Under the pieces are notes generated by a model. It searched no databases, was not told the DNA's origin, and was given only the letters and a program-made list of their open reading frames with translations. Position numbers and translations under genes: made by a program. Below, one piece after another: positions 60,338 through 64,000 of a stretch of DNA of 64,000 bases. Position 1 is the first letter of the stretch. Every line of letters starts with the position of its first letter. Location: NCBI GenBank assembly GCA_029990175.1, contig JARKIP010000052.1, positions 186,001 to 250,000 of the forward strand, given 5' to 3'. The stretch is from Petunia secreta. Taxonomy: Eukaryota; Streptophyta; Magnoliopsida; Solanales; Solanaceae.

Positions 60338-61792
60338 CAATGTTGGTGTATCTCTGGAATAGTACAAATAACCAGATTTTAGAAATGACCAGAAATATGA
60401 TTTTAAAGTCCTTGAACCTACAACAACTTCAAATTGTAGAAACAACATAAAGTTGATGTTGTTAAAGGGATGTTAGCCAATTCGGGGATAGCCTTTTGCC
60501 AAAATCTATTATGGCTATTTTGTGTAGGATCACGTAAAATAATATTGTGATACATACATATAAAAAGAAGATTTCAAAGGAAAAAGCGCACGTTGAAAGT
60601 AAAACCTTTGCATTAAAAAAATAGTCATATTATATAGATATGTATATAATAGAGTAAACCATAGTCAAATATGTAAGTATGTATGCACCCCCCTCAAGTT
60701 ATTAGCTCGTAACCTTAATTTTCGATTGAAAGACATGCATATTTCCACATATACATTATCACACATAGCTAAATTAGTAAATAGCCGCATATACATATAC
60801 ATGATTTGACGTAAAAGTTTGACCCCCAAAGCCTTTATCTTTTACCCCCAAAGCCTTTATCTTTTTTATATCAGTTTCGAATCTTTTCACGAAAAGCAGG
60901 CCTACTTTAAAAATTCCAGCCAGTTTGACTTTGTAGAAGACATTCAACCATCGAGATGAGATTATTAAAAATCATCATTGCCTTTCTTTTAAAATTTAGT
61001 TTCAGAAACCAGGCTAACATTTCTGTGTTTAACCTATTTTGTATTGCAATTCTCCTCCAGATTCTATTCTTCACTTGCAAACCAGTCACACAAGTAGGAA
61101 GAAGAAGGTTAGAGAAATGGCCCCTCTGTAGCCTAGTGTTTACACCTCACTGCTGTACACTTTCCATGAACCTTAGGCCATGATATTTAACATATCTTAA
61201 ATGATTCAATGTACATTAAAGTACACACAGGGTAACCTAGCAGTTTCCATTTTTTTTGTTTCTCTTTTTTCCTTTATTTATTTGTATTAAATTTGAAATT
61301 TGATGTAACATTTGGCATGTTTTACTCACACTCCTCCACTCCTAGGAACGACACTTTGCACACACGGGCGATTACGTGGATCCCATGGTTGCTTCACCAC
61401 CAAAACACCTTTTAGGAGGGACATTTTGGAATATAGTTGGTCCATGGTACACCCAACAATTTCAAATGATCCCACTCTTTGGCCGTCTTCCTTGGGGAAC
61501 TGTGTCTAGAATTACACCACTCTCTGAATGTAATGAGCGTGCATCATGCCGTAGGAAGGGCTCCCCGTGAGCCGGCTAGTCTTCAACTTGTCCAAACTAC
61601 CTGAACGGGTTTCTAACCCTGAAGGGACGTTTGGACATGCTTATGTGCATTTGAGAGAAAAAGAAAAGGAAAAAAAAAAAAAGAGTGAAAAGAAAGTGAG
61701 GCGAGAATAAAAACACATTTTTGATTTGCCACAATTATTCTCAAAAGGGAGAGGGTTTTAATCCTTTATTTTTTTTTTCTCTATAGGTCACA
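60338..61792. other. AT-rich flank, no gene recognised
   Basis: Resumes the host sequence split by E. It holds a 22-bp tandem duplication (60822-60843 and 60844-60865), an unidentified moderately GC-rich stretch at 61320-61620 with short open frames, and an A/G-rich run at about 61650-61705. No RNA gene or known repeat is recognised. Confidence 0.5.
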
Positions 61793-63298
61793 ATGAGTCA
61801 AAAATTTCACCGTTTTGGAATGACTATAGGCGCACCTCCTTTGTTAGCTAATTTGTGGAGTAACTTGTCACTAGGTGAGAAAATACTTGGGTCATTTAGT
61901 TTCACTATTAGAAATGGAACCATGTAGGGAGATGATTGAAGCATCAGTACCATTTTGGGATGAAAAATTGAATGTGTTTAGATTTGGGGATGTCGAATTA
62001 ATTGTGGGAAGAAATAGGGGGATTTGTGTCACACTCGGGGTTAGACAAACATCGTTGGCAAGGGGGCCGCATACTAGCACCCAGTGTCCCCACAGCCGAA
62101 GAGTTCCGTAAAGAGGTAGGGATGGTGGCGAGGGTGAATGTGGAATTTTTACAACAAAAGAAGATACCCATTTCCTACTTTTACACTCGGTTTGGGTATT
62201 TGAGTACGTTCAACAACCAAAAGAAAGAGTTTGAGTCCTACTGTGATCTGAGGAGAGTTAGACCGCTCACATTTGCTATTTGTTTCTTTGGAGTTATGGT
62301 GTTCCTCGAAAGTTCGAGTCACGACATATGTTCAAGGCTTGTCATGGTTGCCGATGCGGTATTCAATGGAATTGATGGTTAACGTTATACCATAGTTCCT
62401 ATGATAGTGGCGGACATTTATCGGGCTTTAGGTTGTTGCAAGAGAGGAGCAAAATATTTCTAAGTGTGCAATCTTCTACTACAAGCATGGTTTAAAGAGA
62501 ATTTGAGGAAAACGAGAGGTGTACAAGAGTTGTCTAAGCCAACTGGTTCCAACTACTTGGTTGGAGAGCGATACGGGGTTCCAAAATTTAGGCAGCCAAG
62601 CAGCATAGAGAAGTGGGTAAAATTGTTTGAAAACATAACGGAGGACTCAATTCAGTAGATGTTCACTTGGTTTCCTTCAGCAGATTTCATCATTAGCTCT
62701 GAGAAGGCACCCTTCGTGATACTTATGGGATTAAGAGGTTTCCAACCTTACCAACCATTGAGGGTGATGAGGCAAGCAGGGAGGAAGCAAATCATACCAT
62801 TGATATCAGACACGAAAGATTATCAGTTCGACTATACTGGAGATGTTGTTCCAAGGGTTAAGAGCATTAGAAAATCCTGGGTAGGAAGACAAGTTATGGG
62901 AGAAGAATCGCTAGCGTCAGACAGATACAACGCTGGATGCGAACCAAACTACAAAAGCTGGTTACGCTCTAGTATAAAAGGAAATGTGGCAGTATGGCCG
63001 AGCCGAGGGAATGACATAAGAGATCGTGTGGCATAAGCTCAAATTCGATACCGAGAATTCATGTTGAAAGCTGTCAAAATGGATAAGGAGAACAAAGAAG
63101 AGGTCAAACATTGGAGCTAGAGGAAAAGATAGAGGCATTGGAGCCAAAACTTGAACAATGGAACTCCGAATGTGCAGAGATAGACATTTTACACTTAGTG
63201 GCGGCTAAGGGATACCTAACCAAAGCTATGGAAGAAGTTAAGGAGATTACACGAGAAACAAAAAGAGCTAGGCTGGAGAAGGAGCGTGCTGCCTAGTC
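61793..63298 (+). pseudogene. DUF7745/plant-mobile-domain-like protein, broken copy
   Basis: Starts at ATG 61793 (MSQKFHRFGMTIGAPPLLANLW) right after a T-rich run and CTATAG that resembles a 3' splice site. Through shifting frames it gives PFWDEKLNVFRFGDVEL, EEIGGFVSHSGL, RFGYLSTF, ICFFGVMVFL, MIVADIYRALG, CNLLLQAWFKENL, MFTWFPSADFI and MGLRGFQPYQPLRVMRQ. This order matches the DUF7745 proteins common in Solanaceae and other eudicots. A coiled-coil-like charged tail follows (about 63110-63295, EEKIEALEPKLEQW). Frameshifts lie near 61850, 61998 and 63108; stops at 62380, 62461, 62656 and 63034. Function of the family is unknown; the name is from memory. Confidence 0.65.
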
Positions 63299-63634
63299 AA
63301 AGTGTCATTTTCATCTTTTCCTTTGTATTTTACATTTACAAAAATTATGATGTACTGATTTTCAAATGTTGGGGAATTCATGAGAATAATTGGCAACAAA
63401 ATGTGTATTTATTTTCTTTGCATAATGAAAAACTTAGGAAGGCTCCTCGGTGCGTAATAGTCCATTAGTAAGCCTACATACAAATGTCGAAAGGGTTTTT
63501 AACCCAACAATGAAAAATTGAATCTCTGCATGGATTCGAAGAAACGTTTGCACAAATATTGATCGTCTGTGTAAATATGATCAAAACTATAAGAATATTT
63601 TGGTCTTTACCTTTTCTTGTTTTGTGTTCAGACT
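63299..63634. other. Spacer between the two DUF7745-like copies
   Basis: AT-rich, no gene. It ends with a pyrimidine-rich stretch and TTGTGTTCAG three bases before the next ATG, consistent with an intron 3' end. Confidence 0.5.
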
Positions 63635-64000
63635 ATGGCTGCAAAAGGTACACTCCAATTTGAGATTGTTTCCCGACCTCCTCACTTGATCAGACTCTGG
63701 TGGGATGATTTGACCATTGTCAGCAAGGCTCACGTCCAAAAGATATTGGGAGAACTGGTGGCTCTCAAAAACTACACTGCCATGACTGGTATGGTCGAAG
63801 CTGCTACGCATTTCTGGGACTACAAAAGGGCAGTTTTTCATTACAATGGTTTGGAGTTGGCACCAATGTTGGAAGAATTTAGAGGACTAGCAGGGTTAGA
63901 TCCTGGACCCGAGAGTATGATTTATCTCCGAGACGTGGACCGTAAGGAGTTCATTGAACTGCTGGGAGCTCCTTATGATCCATATGTCCAGGGAGTTCAT
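63635..64000 (+). CDS. DUF7745/plant-mobile-domain-like protein, 5' part
   Basis: Open for all 122 codons from ATG 63635 to the window edge. It begins MAAKGTLQFEIVSRPPHLIR and contains LWWDDL, ILGELVALKNYT, THFWDYKRAVFHYNGLELAPMLEEF and GLAGLDPG. These line up in order with the broken copy upstream (LWSNL, LGHLVSLLE, VPFWDEKLNVFRFGDVEL, EEIGGF), so it is the N terminus of the same family. An acceptor-like TTCAG precedes the ATG by three bases. No stop or frameshift is seen, unlike every other coding region here. The remainder lies outside the window. Confidence 0.65.
   Translation, partial: MAAKGTLQFEIVSRPPHLIRLWWDDLTIVSKAHVQKILGELVALKNYTAMTGMVEAATHFWDYKRAVFHYNGLELAPMLEEFRGLAGLDPGPESMIYLRDVDRKEFIELLGAPYDPYVQGVH

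Noticed and set aside
60956..61183. Hydrophobic 75-codon open frame
   Set aside because: Isolated, AT-rich, no homologous motif and no supporting context.
61312..61570. Overlapping short open frames at 61.3-61.6 kb
   Set aside because: Two frames are open together, neither has a recognisable motif; treated as non-coding.

Overview
The window is plant nuclear repeat DNA, almost wholly transposable elements in various stages of decay. I see no intact host gene and no rRNA, tRNA or CRISPR array. A Solanaceae host is suggested, not proven, by an RTE-type LINE tail ending in (TTG)n at 23.2-23.8 kb, which matches the tail I associate with tobacco and tomato LINEs and SINEs, and by the style of the Ty3 polyproteins.

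Layout. 1-14.3 kb: two related L1-type LINEs (DUF4283/zinc-knuckle ORF1; endonuclease-RT-RNase H ORF2) lie head to tail on the + strand. 14.3-18.5 kb: element A, a 5'-truncated Ty3 element whose RT is broken by about 1 kb of foreign, partly Ty1/copia DNA. 18.5-20.5 kb: element G, a small chromovirus deletion derivative sitting in a short tandem repeat. 20.5-23.9 kb: degenerate LINE relics, including an RTE 3' end.

23,928-60,332 is one nest of five Ty3-type LTR retrotransposons, each with an exact 5-bp target-site duplication. E (minus, 23928-60332, TSD CATCT) is the outer host. F (minus, 27135-34632, TSD TCCCG) sits in E's RT. B (plus, 38405-59809, TSD AAAAC) sits in E's 5' LTR. Inside B are C (minus, 42501-49954, TSD CAATC) and D (plus, 51208-58635, TSD TTTTG). 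Without nested DNA, E and F are each about 7.5 kb and form one family, C and D are about 7.4 kb and form a second family together with A, and B is about 6.5 kb.

B is the most unusual element. It has LTRs, a tRNA-Met primer site, a polypurine tract and a gag-protease frame, but no reverse transcriptase, RNase H or integrase core. Where pol should be it carries an unrecognised acidic/Ser-rich frame. B, C, D, E and F share the same polypurine tract and closely similar primer sites, so B could have been moved in trans by an E/F- or C/D-type element. The LTRs and leaders of B and of E/F carry clusters of a short GC-rich inverted repeat, AGGCG-N3-CGCCT, that C and D lack.

60.3-64.0 kb: non-coding DNA, then a broken copy and the intact 5' part of a second copy of a DUF7745/plant-mobile-domain-like gene that runs off the right edge. 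Coordinates of LTR ends, TSDs, primer sites and stop codons were read directly. Family names come from remembered protein motifs. LTR differences were counted by eye.
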